From NCBI RefSeq assembly GCF_013911965.1, contig NZ_JACESE010000001.1, positions 186,001-250,000 on the forward strand: a stretch of 64,000 bases of DNA. Reading direction: 5' to 3'. This stretch comes from Phenylobacterium sp. (lineage in GTDB: Bacteria; Pseudomonadota; Alphaproteobacteria; Caulobacterales; Caulobacteraceae). Each line of letters begins with the position of its first letter. The first letter of the stretch is position 1. This document shows, piece after piece, positions 8,758 to 17,578 of this stretch. A program made the position numbers and the translations under genes. The notes below the pieces were generated by a model. The model was not told the origin of the DNA. It searched no databases and saw nothing but the letters and a program-made list of their open reading frames with translations.

Positions 8758-8765
8758 TTAACCAT
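8758..8765 (+). promoter_or_regulatory. TTAACCAT, CtrA-like half site
   Basis: TTAACCAT lies in the divergent region between the methyltransferase and aminotransferase genes, 60 bp before the latter's ATG. This 8-mer is the half site recognised by the cell-cycle regulator CtrA in Caulobacterales. A related TTAACCAC sits at 16990-16997 upstream of the minus-strand GT41 gene. Only half sites are present, so regulation is speculative. Confidence 0.3.
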
Positions 8766-8824
8766 ATGTCCGCGATTGCGACCCTAGCCTTGGCGCGAAA
8801 CTCCATTGGGAGAGTCGCGTCGTC

Positions 8825-9994
8825 ATGGCCAGCTACGGTGTCGCCCGTTCCAACGACCTGTTGGCCAAACCGTGCGCGCCCATGCCCGTGGCGCGTCCGG
8901 AACTGCCGACCGCCGAAGCCCTGCTGCCCTATCTGCGGCGGCTGGACGAGACCCGCTGGTACTCCAACTTCGGCCCCCTGCTCACCGAATTCGAAGCGCG
9001 TCTCGCCGACCGATTCGGGCCGCAGACCCACGTGGTCACCTGCGCCAACGCGACCCAGGGCCTGACCCTCTGCCTGCAGGCCATGGACCTGCCGCAGGGC
9101 AGCCTCTGCGCGCTTCCGGCCTACACCTTCGTGGCCACCGCCCACGCCGTGATCGCCGCGGGCCTCGTGCCCTACTTCCTGGACGTCGACCCCGACACCT
9201 GGATGCTGCAGCCGCAGACGGTGCGGGACGCCCTGCAAGGCGCGCCTGGCCCGATCTCCGCGGCCATCCTCGTCGCCCCCTTCGGCCTGATGCCCGACCT
9301 CGCGCCTTGGCTGGCCCTGCGCGAGGAGACCGGGCTGCAGGTCCTGCTCGACGCTGCGGCGGCCTTCGACGACCTGCAGGCCGCGCCGGTCCCCGCCGTG
9401 GTCAGCCTGCACGCCACCAAGGTGCTCGGCATCGGCGAGGGCGGCTTCCTGGCGACCACCGACGACATCCTCGCCCAGCGGGTGCGGCAGCGGACCACCT
9501 ACGGCTTCAGGGGCTCGCGCGAGTCCCACATCCCGGCGACCAACGCCAAGCTCAGCGAATACGCCGGCGCCGTCGGCCTGGCCGCCCTGGACGGGTGGCC
9601 GCACAACCGGCTCCGCTGGCTCCGCACCGCCCAGGCCGTGCGCGCGGCCCTGCTCCATCTGCCGCAGGTGGGGTTCCAGCCCGGCTGGGGAGCGAACTGG
9701 GTGACGAGCGTCTGCAGCGTGCGGCTGCCGGACGGCGCCGCCGCCGCGGTGGAGGAGAAGCTGAACGCCCGGGGCGTCGAGACGCGCCGCTGGTGGGGCC
9801 TCGGCTGCCACACCAATCCGGCCTTCGCCGGCTGTCCGCACGGCGACCTTACCGAAACCGACCGGCTGGGCGCCTCGGTCATCGGCCTGCCCTTCGCCAT
9901 CGACCTGGACTTCGAGCAGATCGGCGCCGTCGCCTCGGCGCTGGCGGAGAGCCTCGACGCACTCGGTCCGCCGCCTCCGCCGGAGGGCTCCTGA
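8825..9994 (+). CDS. DegT/DnrJ/EryC1/StrS-family PLP aminotransferase
   Basis: A 389-residue fold-type I aminotransferase of the sugar-aminotransferase family. Asp176 in VLLDAAAAF should pair with the PLP pyridine nitrogen, and Lys199 in SLHATKVLG is the expected Schiff-base lysine. The NFGPLLTEFE start and the ATQGL loop also fit. Such enzymes transaminate nucleotide-linked keto sugars. It is the first gene of a run of six co-directional genes. The next start lies 18 nt after its stop. A GGGAGA stretch precedes the ATG. The specific sugar cannot be deduced. Confidence 0.88.
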   Translation: MASYGVARSNDLLAKPCAPMPVARPELPTAEALLPYLRRLDETRWYSNFGPLLTEFEARLADRFGPQTHVVTCANATQGLTLCLQAMDLPQGSLCALPAYTFVATAHAVIAAGLVPYFLDVDPDTWMLQPQTVRDALQGAPGPISAAILVAPFGLMPDLAPWLALREETGLQVLLDAAAAFDDLQAAPVPAVVSLHATKVLGIGEGGFLATTDDILAQRVRQRTTYGFRGSRESHIPATNAKLSEYAGAVGLAALDGWPHNRLRWLRTAQAVRAALLHLPQVGFQPGWGANWVTSVCSVRLPDGAAAAVEEKLNARGVETRRWWGLGCHTNPAFAGCPHGDLTETDRLGASVIGLPFAIDLDFEQIGAVASALAESLDALGPPPPPEGS

Positions 9995-10012
9995 CATGAC
10001 CGAGCGCCGCTG

Positions 10013-11065
10013 ATGACAAAGCAAGGACTGGTCGTGGTCGGCCCCGGCCTGATGGGCCGCAAGCACATCGAGCTGATCCAGAACAACCCGCGGTCCGAAC
10101 TGGCCGGCATCGTCACGCCCGAGCGTGCGGTCTTCAACGACATCGGCGAGCGGCTGAACGTGCCGCTCTTCCACGACCTGGAGACCTGCCTCGACAGCCT
10201 CGCGCCGTCCGGCGTGATCATCTCCTCGCCCAACGAGTTTCACTACGACCAGGCGCGCTTATGCGTGGAGCGCGACGTTCCGGCGCTGGTCGAGAAGCCG
10301 ATCACGTCGACCTATGAGGACGCCGCCCGGCTGGCGGACCTCGTCGCGCGGCGGAACGCCAAGCTGATCGTGGGGCACCATCGGGCCCACAGCCCGCTCA
10401 TGTCCACGGCCAAGACGCTCATCGAGGAGGGTCGGCTCGGGCGGCTGGTGGCGATCCAGGGCAGCGCCATCTTTCACAAGCCGCCGGAATATTTCGAGGC
10501 CGGCCCCTGGCGGCGGGAGATCGGCGGCGGGCCCATCCTGATCAACCTGATCCACGAGATCGGCATCATGCGCACGCTGTGCGGCGAGATCTCCGCAGTC
10601 CAGGCCATCGCCTCCAACGCCATCCGCGGATTCCCCGTCGAGGACACGGTGGCGATCAACCTGCAGTTCCGCAGCGGCGCGCTCGGAACCTTCGTCCTGT
10701 CCGACACCGGCGCTTCACCGCGGAGCTGGGAACAGACCTCGCGCGAGAATCCGGTCTATCCGACCTATCCCGACGAGGACTGCTACAGCATCACGGGCAC
10801 GCAAGGATCGCTGGACTTTCCCACCATGCGCCTGAAGTCGCATCCGGCCTCGGAGACCCCGTCCTGGCACAGGCCCTTCGTCGAGGAGGTGATCCCCGTC
10901 GTGCGCGCCGACCCGCTGGAGCGGCAGCTGGACAACTTCATCGATGTGATCCTCGGGCGCGGCGAGCCGGTCGTCACGGCCTTCGACGGGGCGCAGAATC
11001 TGAAGGTCGCCGACGCCATCCGCCGGTCCGCGGAGACCAGCACGCTGGTCGCCCTGGACAGCTAG
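10013..11065 (+). CDS. Gfo/Idh/MocA-family oxidoreductase
   Basis: A 350-residue NAD(P)-dependent dehydrogenase. The N-terminal Rossmann domain shows a GPGLMGRKH nucleotide-binding loop, followed by SSPNEFHYDQA and the conserved VEKPIT motif with Lys95. The C-terminal alpha/beta domain has the GGGPILINLIHEIG segment with the catalytic-region His. Family members oxidise or reduce sugars and nucleotide sugars. Together with the preceding aminotransferase it gives the dehydrogenase-aminotransferase pair found in 3-amino or 2,3-diamino sugar pathways such as WbpB/WbpE. This is inference; the substrate is unknown. Confidence 0.88.
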   Translation: MTKQGLVVVGPGLMGRKHIELIQNNPRSELAGIVTPERAVFNDIGERLNVPLFHDLETCLDSLAPSGVIISSPNEFHYDQARLCVERDVPALVEKPITSTYEDAARLADLVARRNAKLIVGHHRAHSPLMSTAKTLIEEGRLGRLVAIQGSAIFHKPPEYFEAGPWRREIGGGPILINLIHEIGIMRTLCGEISAVQAIASNAIRGFPVEDTVAINLQFRSGALGTFVLSDTGASPRSWEQTSRENPVYPTYPDEDCYSITGTQGSLDFPTMRLKSHPASETPSWHRPFVEEVIPVVRADPLERQLDNFIDVILGRGEPVVTAFDGAQNLKVADAIRRSAETSTLVALDS

Positions 11066-11094
11066 CGCATGGAGGCGCCCGCCTGCCGGGCCCG

Positions 11095-12249
11095 ATGACG
11101 ATGGACCGTGTTCTTCTCCTCGACACCAATGTCGCTTCGGCGCCGATCCACCAGTTCCTGGTGGCGGCGGGGTTCGAGGTCCACGTGGTCGGCCGCAACC
11201 CGCAGGACTTCCTGGCCAAGGCCGTCTCCAACTATGTGGAGCTGGACTATTCCGACGTCGACGCGGCCGAGGCCCTGATCGACCGCCTGGGCGCACGCTT
11301 CCTGGTGCCGGGCTGCAACGACCTGTCCTACGAGACCTGCGCGCAGATCAGCGCCAGGCGCGGCTTTCCGGGGATCGACCCCGTCGAGGCCGTCCACACC
11401 CTGGGCAACAAGCGCGCCTTTCGCCGCTATGCCGAGGCGCGCGGCCTGCCTGCGCCGCGGGAGGTCGCTGAGGCCGACGCCGTCGCGGGCCGCCCGATCA
11501 TCGTCAAGCCCGTCGACGCCTACAGCGGGCGCGGCGTCACGGCCCTGAAATCGCCGACCTCGGAGGAGATCGCCGCCGCCGTGGCCCGGGCCAGGTCCTT
11601 CTCGAAGGGCGGCGCCTGCCTGATTGAGGAATTCGTGGAGGGCCAGCTCCACAGCCACACGGCCTTCCTCGGGGAAGATGGAATCCTCGCCGACTTCATC
11701 GTGGAGGAGCACGGGTCCATCAATCCTTTCGCCGTCGACACCAGCTGCGTGATCCCCGACTTCGATGCGGAGCAGCTTCGCGCCGTCCGGGCGGCCATCG
11801 AACAGATCGCGCGCGACCTGAAGCTGACCTCCGGCCTGATCCACACGCAGTTCATCTCAGATGGCGCGCGCTTCTGGATCGTGGAGATCACCCGGCGCTG
11901 TCCGGGCGACCTCTACAGTCGCCTGATCTCGCTCTCGACGGGCTTCAACTACGCTGAAAACTATGTGCGGCCGTTCCTCGGCCAGCCCTTTGACGGACGG
12001 ACGGGAGAGCCGGCCGCCATCATGCGCCACACCATTGCGCTGCGGCAGGCGCAGACCTTCGGCGCCCTGCGGTTCCACCGGCCCGTGCAGATCGAGAGCC
12101 TCGTGCCGCTGGCCCTGGCTGGCGACCGCGTGTCCGAAAGCCCCTTCGGGCGGATCGGCATTCTCTTCGCCCGCTGCGAGACCGGCGCCGAACTCGACGC
12201 GCTGATGGCCGCCACCGTGGCCGGCGAGCTCTACACGGTCGACGGCTAG
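11095..12249 (+). CDS. ATP-grasp domain ligase
   Basis: A 384-residue ATP-grasp protein. It has an N-terminal preATP-grasp fold (RVLLLDTNVASAPIHQFLV), a glycine-rich ATP loop in IVKPVDAYSGRGVTAL, the LIEEFVEG adenine-binding strand, and a metal-binding region ending IVEITRRCPGD. Enzymes of this fold activate a carboxylate by phosphorylation and join it to an amine or thiol. In this cluster the obvious candidate acceptor is the amino group put in place by the aminotransferase. The ATG at 11095 was chosen; 11101 is an in-frame alternative. The frame extends upstream, but that part shadows the oxidoreductase. Confidence 0.83.
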   Translation: MTMDRVLLLDTNVASAPIHQFLVAAGFEVHVVGRNPQDFLAKAVSNYVELDYSDVDAAEALIDRLGARFLVPGCNDLSYETCAQISARRGFPGIDPVEAVHTLGNKRAFRRYAEARGLPAPREVAEADAVAGRPIIVKPVDAYSGRGVTALKSPTSEEIAAAVARARSFSKGGACLIEEFVEGQLHSHTAFLGEDGILADFIVEEHGSINPFAVDTSCVIPDFDAEQLRAVRAAIEQIARDLKLTSGLIHTQFISDGARFWIVEITRRCPGDLYSRLISLSTGFNYAENYVRPFLGQPFDGRTGEPAAIMRHTIALRQAQTFGALRFHRPVQIESLVPLALAGDRVSESPFGRIGILFARCETGAELDALMAATVAGELYTVDG

Positions 12250-12264
12250 GCGGGAGCGAACACC

Positions 12265-13359
12265 ATGTCCGAACACGGCTTCCGCACTGAGGTCGCGGCC
12301 GCGATCCAGGCTCCGCCGGCCAACCGGCCCCTCGCCCGCGACCTGCTGTCGGGCGCGCTCGACCGTCCGTGCTTCGTGGTGGGACGGAACGAGGACACGG
12401 CCGCGCTCGTCGGGCGGCTCCGGCTGGACGGCGTCGTCCACGACTACGCCGAGCCCGGCGCCATGTGGAACGGCCTGCCCTGCGTGCCGATCGCCGCCCT
12501 GCCCCCCGGCGCCGTCGTCATCAACGGCTCGACCTCGATCAGTCCCATCGCGGTCGATCAGAGGCTGCGGGCCGCGGGGCTGACGGCCATCGTCTCGCTG
12601 CACGACCTCGTCTGCGCCGGCGAAGGCGCGGTTGCGGCGCCGGCCTTCGTCCGCGAGCAGCAGGCGGACTGGCGCGACGCCTCCGCGGAATGGTCGGACC
12701 TTTTCGCCAGCCTGGAGGACGACGCTTCGCGCCAGACCCTCCTGGACGTCCTGCGCTACCGGCTGACGGCCGACGTGCGGTTCATGGGCGACTATCGCGT
12801 CCGCATCGAGGAGCAGTATTTCGAGCCCTTCCTGGAGCTGAAGGGCGAGACCTTCGTCGACGCCGGCGGGTTCGATGGCGACACGACAGAGGGCTTCTGC
12901 CAGCGCGATCCAGACTACCGGCAGGTCCACCTCTTCGAGCCGTCGCCGCGCAACCTCCGCGCCGCCCGCGAGCGGCTGCAGGCCTTTCGCGACATCGCCT
13001 TCCACCCCGAGGCGCTGTCGGACGCGCCCGGAACCATGCGCTTCGACGCCGAGGCCGGCTCGGCCTCGGCCGTGAGCTCCGGCGGGGGACAGGAGGTTCC
13101 GGTGACCACCCTCGACCTCGCCGTCGCCGAGCCGGTGAGCTTCATCAAGATGGATCTCGAGGGCTGGGAGATGAAGGCGTTGGCGGGCGGGGCGCGGCAC
13201 ATCGGGCAGGACCGCCCGAAACTGGCTATCGCCGTCTATCACAGCGCCAGCGACTTCAGGGACGTGTGGCGATACGCCCGTTCGATCCACCCGGACTACA
13301 AGGTGTACCTGAGACACTATACTCAGGGCTGGTCCGAGACGGTGATGTTCTTCGTCTGA
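12265..13359 (+). CDS. FkbM-family methyltransferase
   Basis: A 364-residue protein. Residues from about 190 form an FkbM SAM-methyltransferase domain: GETFVDAGGFDGDTTEGF is motif I, VHLFEPSPRNLRAA contains the acidic ribose-binding position, and FIKMDLEGWEMKALAGG is the family signature. The N-terminal half begins with a nucleotide-fold-like region (PCFVVGRNEDTAALVGRL). FkbM enzymes O-methylate sugars or polyketides. A GGGAG ribosome binding site lies 10 nt before the ATG. It sits 15 nt downstream of the ATP-grasp gene, so it belongs to the same transcript. Confidence 0.87.
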   Translation: MSEHGFRTEVAAAIQAPPANRPLARDLLSGALDRPCFVVGRNEDTAALVGRLRLDGVVHDYAEPGAMWNGLPCVPIAALPPGAVVINGSTSISPIAVDQRLRAAGLTAIVSLHDLVCAGEGAVAAPAFVREQQADWRDASAEWSDLFASLEDDASRQTLLDVLRYRLTADVRFMGDYRVRIEEQYFEPFLELKGETFVDAGGFDGDTTEGFCQRDPDYRQVHLFEPSPRNLRAARERLQAFRDIAFHPEALSDAPGTMRFDAEAGSASAVSSGGGQEVPVTTLDLAVAEPVSFIKMDLEGWEMKALAGGARHIGQDRPKLAIAVYHSASDFRDVWRYARSIHPDYKVYLRHYTQGWSETVMFFV

Positions 13360-13394
13360 GCCTGAGCCTCGCCCCATTCCAAGACGGACCACTC

Positions 13395-14201
13395 ATGACC
13401 TCCGAGCCCTCAGAATCGACCGCCCGCCTGATGAGCCGCCCCGTCGAGCTGCGCGATCACTGCCGGACCCACGCCAGCGGGCTGGTGCAGATCAAGCCCA
13501 AGGTCGTCTTCATGAAGATCGAGGCGCGCCACGCCGAGCCGGTCGGCATGAAGATCAACGTGCCCTCGAGCGGCATCGGCAGCGTCACCCTTCTGGAGGC
13601 GGCCGCCCTCGTTTCGCTCGTCAAGCTGGTCCAGCCGCGGAAGATCTTCGAGTTCGGCACCTTCCTCGGCTATTCCACCGCCCTGCTGGTGGAGAATTCC
13701 GGGCCGGACTGCGAGGTCTACTCTCTCGACCTGGGCGAGAGCCACGTCGGCGAAAGGCCGCTGACGGACTATGACGAGGCCGATCTGCGGCGCGATGGCG
13801 ACATCAACGACGCCTATCTCCGAAGCGCCCAGGGCGCCGTGGGGCCGCGCTACACCACCGCCCTGTCGGCGGCCGACAAGGGCAGGCTGCACCTGATCCA
13901 TCAGGACAGCCGTCGCTTCGACCCGGCCGCGCACGGGCTCGAGGGGACGGTCGACCTCGTGTTCGTCGACGGGGGCCACGACACCGAGACGGTCACCATC
14001 GACACCGCCAACGCCCGCAGGATGATCGGGGACAGCGGCGTGATCGTCTGGCACGACTTCAACTCCGGCATCCACGGGGACGTGACGAGCTTTGTGGGCG
14101 AGCTCGCCCAGCACGAGCTCATCGTGTGCATCCAGCACACCATGCTGGCCCTGCTCCTGGTGGGGCGGGCCGGCCGCGACTTCCTGGACGCCGGCGCGTA
14201 G
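13395..14201 (+). CDS. Class I SAM-dependent methyltransferase (Methyltransf_24 type)
   Basis: A 268-residue methyltransferase. Motif I is KIFEFGTFLGYSTALL, and the acidic loop appears in CEVYSLDLGE. TVDLVFVDGGHDTETV carries the D-G-G-H metal and substrate motif, followed by SGVIVWHDF. This arrangement is typical of O-methyltransferases acting on small polar acceptors, including sugars and hydroxylated amino acids. It is the fourth co-directional downstream gene of the island and starts 35 nt after the FkbM gene. Its fold resembles the C-terminal half of the 7541-8638 protein. Confidence 0.83.
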   Translation: MTSEPSESTARLMSRPVELRDHCRTHASGLVQIKPKVVFMKIEARHAEPVGMKINVPSSGIGSVTLLEAAALVSLVKLVQPRKIFEFGTFLGYSTALLVENSGPDCEVYSLDLGESHVGERPLTDYDEADLRRDGDINDAYLRSAQGAVGPRYTTALSAADKGRLHLIHQDSRRFDPAAHGLEGTVDLVFVDGGHDTETVTIDTANARRMIGDSGVIVWHDFNSGIHGDVTSFVGELAQHELIVCIQHTMLALLLVGRAGRDFLDAGA

Positions 14202-14217
14202 GCCGGGATCACCCTTC

Positions 14218-15219
14218 ATGGCGCGCGACCAGACGAGCGGCCTGTCCGGCGGTGAGAGGGGCGAGGGCCGCATTCTCGATCGGGAGACCTATCGCAAGCT
14301 CACGGTCCGGCGGGACGGCCTCGCGGCTACGCTTCTGTTGCTCAGGATCGCGTTCCATGCGGCGCTGCTCGCCGGCGCCAGCCTACTCTTCGCCCGGGGC
14401 CAGACCGTCGCCGCCCTGCTGCTTCTGATCCCCCACTTCGTGACCTGGTCCTTCCTGGGCTGGGCCGGCGTGGGGCACGAGCTGTTTCATCGCTCCGTCT
14501 TCTCGGTCAGGTGGCTGAACACCGCGCTCTTCCGGCTGTTCTCGATCCTGACCTGGAGCAACTACGGCTACTTCGAGGTCACCCATCCGATCCACCATCG
14601 GAACACCCTGGGCGAGGGCGACTTCGAGGCCGACCCGCAAGGACGGCTCTCGCCGCTCGGAACCCTCGCGCTTTTGACGATCGACGTGGGCGCGCTCTAT
14701 CGGCGGGTGCGCGTGCTGGCGCTCAACGCCGCCGGCGTGGCCCCCGGCGGCGCGATGGCGGCGATCTTCCCGGCCGGAAGCGACGCCTTCCTCAAGCTCC
14801 GGAACGGCGCCCGGGCTGTGATCGTCGGCCAGGCGCTGCTGATCGCGACGTGTCTCTGGCTCGGCTCACCCTTCCTCGCAGCCGCCATCACGCTGGCGCC
14901 CTTCTGCATGACCTTCGTCAACCGGACGCTCGCGGCGCTCCAGCACTTCGACCTGCGGGCCAGCGGGGTTCCCGGCGATTATGAGAGCTCGACGCGGACC
15001 GTGATCCTGGGCCCGGTCGCCGGCTTCTTCTACGCCGACATGAACTACCACATCGAACACCACCACTTCCCCTCGATCCCCCACTACAACCTGCGCAAGA
15101 CGCACGCGGCCGTAACGGCGCGCCGCAGGCCGCTCCATCTCGAGCGTGGCTACTGGCGCGGGCTGAGGCTGCTGGCGCGGAAAGGCTTCTTCACCTCCGG
15201 CCGGCCGCTGGGCGCCTGA
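14218..15219 (+). CDS. Fatty-acid desaturase-family membrane di-iron enzyme
   Basis: A 333-residue membrane protein with the three His boxes of the desaturase/hydroxylase superfamily: HELFH (87-91), HPIHH (123-127) and HIEHHHF near residue 280. Hydrophobic helices flank them, around residues 37-58, 62-82 and 195-225. Such proteins use a non-haem di-iron centre and O2 to desaturate or hydroxylate lipid chains, and some act on carotenoids or sphingolipids. It closes the plus-strand run of the island, so a lipid moiety or an acyl group may be part of the product. Convergent with the GT41 gene, with 14 bp between stops. Confidence 0.85.
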   Translation: MARDQTSGLSGGERGEGRILDRETYRKLTVRRDGLAATLLLLRIAFHAALLAGASLLFARGQTVAALLLLIPHFVTWSFLGWAGVGHELFHRSVFSVRWLNTALFRLFSILTWSNYGYFEVTHPIHHRNTLGEGDFEADPQGRLSPLGTLALLTIDVGALYRRVRVLALNAAGVAPGGAMAAIFPAGSDAFLKLRNGARAVIVGQALLIATCLWLGSPFLAAAITLAPFCMTFVNRTLAALQHFDLRASGVPGDYESSTRTVILGPVAGFFYADMNYHIEHHHFPSIPHYNLRKTHAAVTARRRPLHLERGYWRGLRLLARKGFFTSGRPLGA

Positions 15220-15233
15220 GCCGGGTTGCGACG

Positions 15234-16937
15234 TCAGTTCGAGGTCTGGAGCCAGCGGGCGTACATCTGCCGGAAGGCGTCCTCCAGCTTGCGCGTGAAA
15301 CCGGCCTCATCGCGATAGGAGGACGCCTCGAAGGCGGGACGCACCCGGGCGCGCAGCCGGTCGAGCGCCTGCACATCCTCCGTCAGCGCCACGGCGCGCT
15401 CGACATAGTCGTCCCAGGTCTCGGCCACCAGTTCGGGAATGCCCAGGGGCAGCACGGTGCAGGCGGCGGCGCGCGCGTAGTAGTTGTCGCCCATATGGGC
15501 CAGGACCGGCACGCCGTTGGCCATGGCGTCGTGCGTCGTCGTGCCCCCCACGCAGGGCGAGGGATCCAGCGCCAGATCGATGTCGGCGAACTCCTTCAGG
15601 TAGTCCTGTCCGGTGCTGTGGCCGCGGAACTCGAGCTTCTCGGGCCCGACCCCATAGACGGCGAAGCGGGCCTGGGTGGCGCGCTGCAGAACGGGATCGG
15701 CGAAGTAGCGGTACTTCAGGACGAGCCTGTCCGCCGGGCGCGCGCGCAGGATCAGGGCCCAGGCCGCCACCGTCATCTCGTCCAGCTTGGCCGGATTGTT
15801 GAATGAGCCGAAGGTGACGTAGCCGTTCCTGAGGGCCGGCGTCGGCGTGGGCTCGGGCCGGTCGGCCGCCGGGCGGCTGGGGCTCATCAGTTCGCCGAGA
15901 CTCCAGATCTCCTCGGTGAAGAAGGCCTCGGTCCCCGGTACGGCCATGCCGTCGCAATGCAGGACATAGTCCATGCAGGACAGGCCTGTGCTCTGCACGA
16001 AGTTGATCCAAGCCGCCTGGACGGGGGCCGGGCGAAGCGCGAAGACCGGCAGGCGGCTGCCTGCGGTATGGCCCCAGACATCGACGAGGACGTCGATCTT
16101 GTCGGCGCGGACCATGGCGGCGACCTCGGCGTGTCCGAGCCCGCCGATCTTGCGTAGCTTGCAGGCGGCCGGCAGGCCCGCCTCGGCCTCGGGATCGGCG
16201 CAGTAGAGGTGGACCTCGACCGCCGCACGATCATGGGCCTCCAGGACCGGCAGGATGAACTGCGCGACCTGGCTGCGGGTGAAGCTCGGTCCGATATAGC
16301 CGATGCGCAGGCGCCGGTCGGCGGTGCGCTCGTTGGCGAACGTCGCCTTCACCGGAGCGGCCGGCGTCGCATAGAGCCGACCCCAGTTCCGCGCCTCCTC
16401 GGCCATCCCGTCCGGTCCGTTCAGCGAAAGGAACACCGGATGCAGAAGGAATTCGTGGATGGCCGGATCGGCGAAGTGTTCGGCGGCCGCCCGGAAGATG
16501 TTCATCGCCTCCCACAACCGGCCCTGGTGCTGCATGGAAAGGCCGTAGGAGAGCATCAGCTGGGGATCGGGCGCGTCGAGATCGAGCGCGCGGGCGAAGC
16601 AGATGCTGGCCGCCGACATCAGGCTGGCGCCGTAGAGCTGGCTGCCGATCTGGGCGCAATAGGCGCGGTCGTCCCGGAAGCGCGCCATGTCGGCGCCCAC
16701 CGACCTCAACACGTCGTGCGCATGCAGGTCGCGCGCATCATTGAGGACCAGGGCCGCCGGCTCGCCGCTGGCGGCCAGGGCGCAGTAGAGCCAGTAGCGG
16801 CTCTCGTAGTCGACGGGGTTCTGCTCGCAGGCCCGGCGGAGGACCTGCGCCGCCGCGGCCGGATCGCCCCGATCGAGCGCGCCGCGCCCCTCCGCGATCA
16901 GATCGCCGGCGGCTGGCGGGGTCAGGGTGGTCATCAT
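15234..16937 (-). CDS. SPINDLY/OGT-type glycosyltransferase (GT41) with TPR region
   Basis: 567 residues. The N-terminal 230 are helical and TPR-like (GDPAAAAQVLRRACEQNP, SAASICFARALDLDAPDP). The GT41 catalytic part starts LRIGYIGPSFTRSQVAQF. It contains VLVDVWGHTAGSR, VFALRPAPVQAAWINF, and the nucleotide-sugar loop LALDPSPCVGGTTTHDAM, all well conserved relative to OGT/SPY enzymes. These enzymes attach a sugar from a nucleotide donor to Ser/Thr; Caulobacter FlmG is a related flagellin glycosyltransferase. GAGGG precedes the ATG pair at 16937/16934. Gene order suggests it uses the sugar made by the neighbouring island (inference). Confidence 0.86.
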   Translation of the reverse strand: MMTTLTPPAAGDLIAEGRGALDRGDPAAAAQVLRRACEQNPVDYESRYWLYCALAASGEPAALVLNDARDLHAHDVLRSVGADMARFRDDRAYCAQIGSQLYGASLMSAASICFARALDLDAPDPQLMLSYGLSMQHQGRLWEAMNIFRAAAEHFADPAIHEFLLHPVFLSLNGPDGMAEEARNWGRLYATPAAPVKATFANERTADRRLRIGYIGPSFTRSQVAQFILPVLEAHDRAAVEVHLYCADPEAEAGLPAACKLRKIGGLGHAEVAAMVRADKIDVLVDVWGHTAGSRLPVFALRPAPVQAAWINFVQSTGLSCMDYVLHCDGMAVPGTEAFFTEEIWSLGELMSPSRPAADRPEPTPTPALRNGYVTFGSFNNPAKLDEMTVAAWALILRARPADRLVLKYRYFADPVLQRATQARFAVYGVGPEKLEFRGHSTGQDYLKEFADIDLALDPSPCVGGTTTHDAMANGVPVLAHMGDNYYARAAACTVLPLGIPELVAETWDDYVERAVALTEDVQALDRLRARVRPAFEASSYRDEAGFTRKLEDAFRQMYARWLQTSN

Positions 16938-17180
16938 GATTGGGCCCTCACAGAGAACAAAGCCGTAACTGGCCGCCTTGAAGGAAGCGTTAACCACGTT
17001 GTCGGGCGGCGACGGCTCCGCAGCGCCACAGCGCCGCGGCGCCCCATGGGCCGCGGATCGGCCAGCTGAGCGGCGGAGCCCGACCGCCGTCGCAACCCGC
17101 ACCGGGATCGCCTCGTTAGCCTCGCTGGAGCGGCTTGGCCGCACGGGCTGAACCAGATCCGGAGAGGGTGGAGGAGCGAG

Positions 17181-17517
17181 ATGGCGCGACCCTGGCGGCA
17201 AGCCGTCTGCGCGGCGGCTTTGGCCGCCCAGTCGGGCTGCGCGGCGCCGCCCCGGGAAGCCCGTGATGCTCACGACCACCACCACCTTCCTGGGCGTGGC
17301 GCCCATCGCTTTCGCGCAAAGCCTGCAGGCGCAGTTCCTGGTGCCCATGGCCGCGGCGCTCGCCTTCGGCGCCCTGGTGGCGACGGTCATCCAGATGGTG
17401 CTGGCGCCGGCGCTCGCGAAGTTGCAGGTCTCGGCCTCCATGCGCCGCCGCAAAAAGAAGGCCCGCGGCGCCGAAGCGTCCTCTCACGACCCCGCGACCT
17501 CTGGAACGTCCGGCTGA
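17181..17517 (+). pseudogene. Remnant of an RND efflux permease C-terminus behind a lipoprotein-like signal
   Basis: From the GTG at 17263, 84 residues can be read. The part VMLTTTTTFLGVAPIAFAQ...QFLVPMAAALAFG...VLAPAL matches the last two transmembrane helices of AcrB/MexB-type RND permeases, followed by a basic tail. The rest of the roughly 1000-residue permease is absent. In another frame, an ATG at 17181 opens a lipoprotein-type signal (AALAAQSGC), like those of NodT outer-membrane factors. The pair looks like debris of a deleted efflux locus. The short frame might still be translated from a GGGAAG site. Confidence 0.55.
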
Positions 17518-17578
17518 GGCGCCCCGTTGGCCTCTCAACCGGCGGCCGTGCGCCGGGAGGCAGAATGGAGTGGGAGCC

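Noticed and set aside
8790-8824. Sigma-54 promoter before the aminotransferase gene
   Set aside because: TGGC is present in CTTGGCGCGAAACTCC, but the required GC element at the correct spacing is missing.
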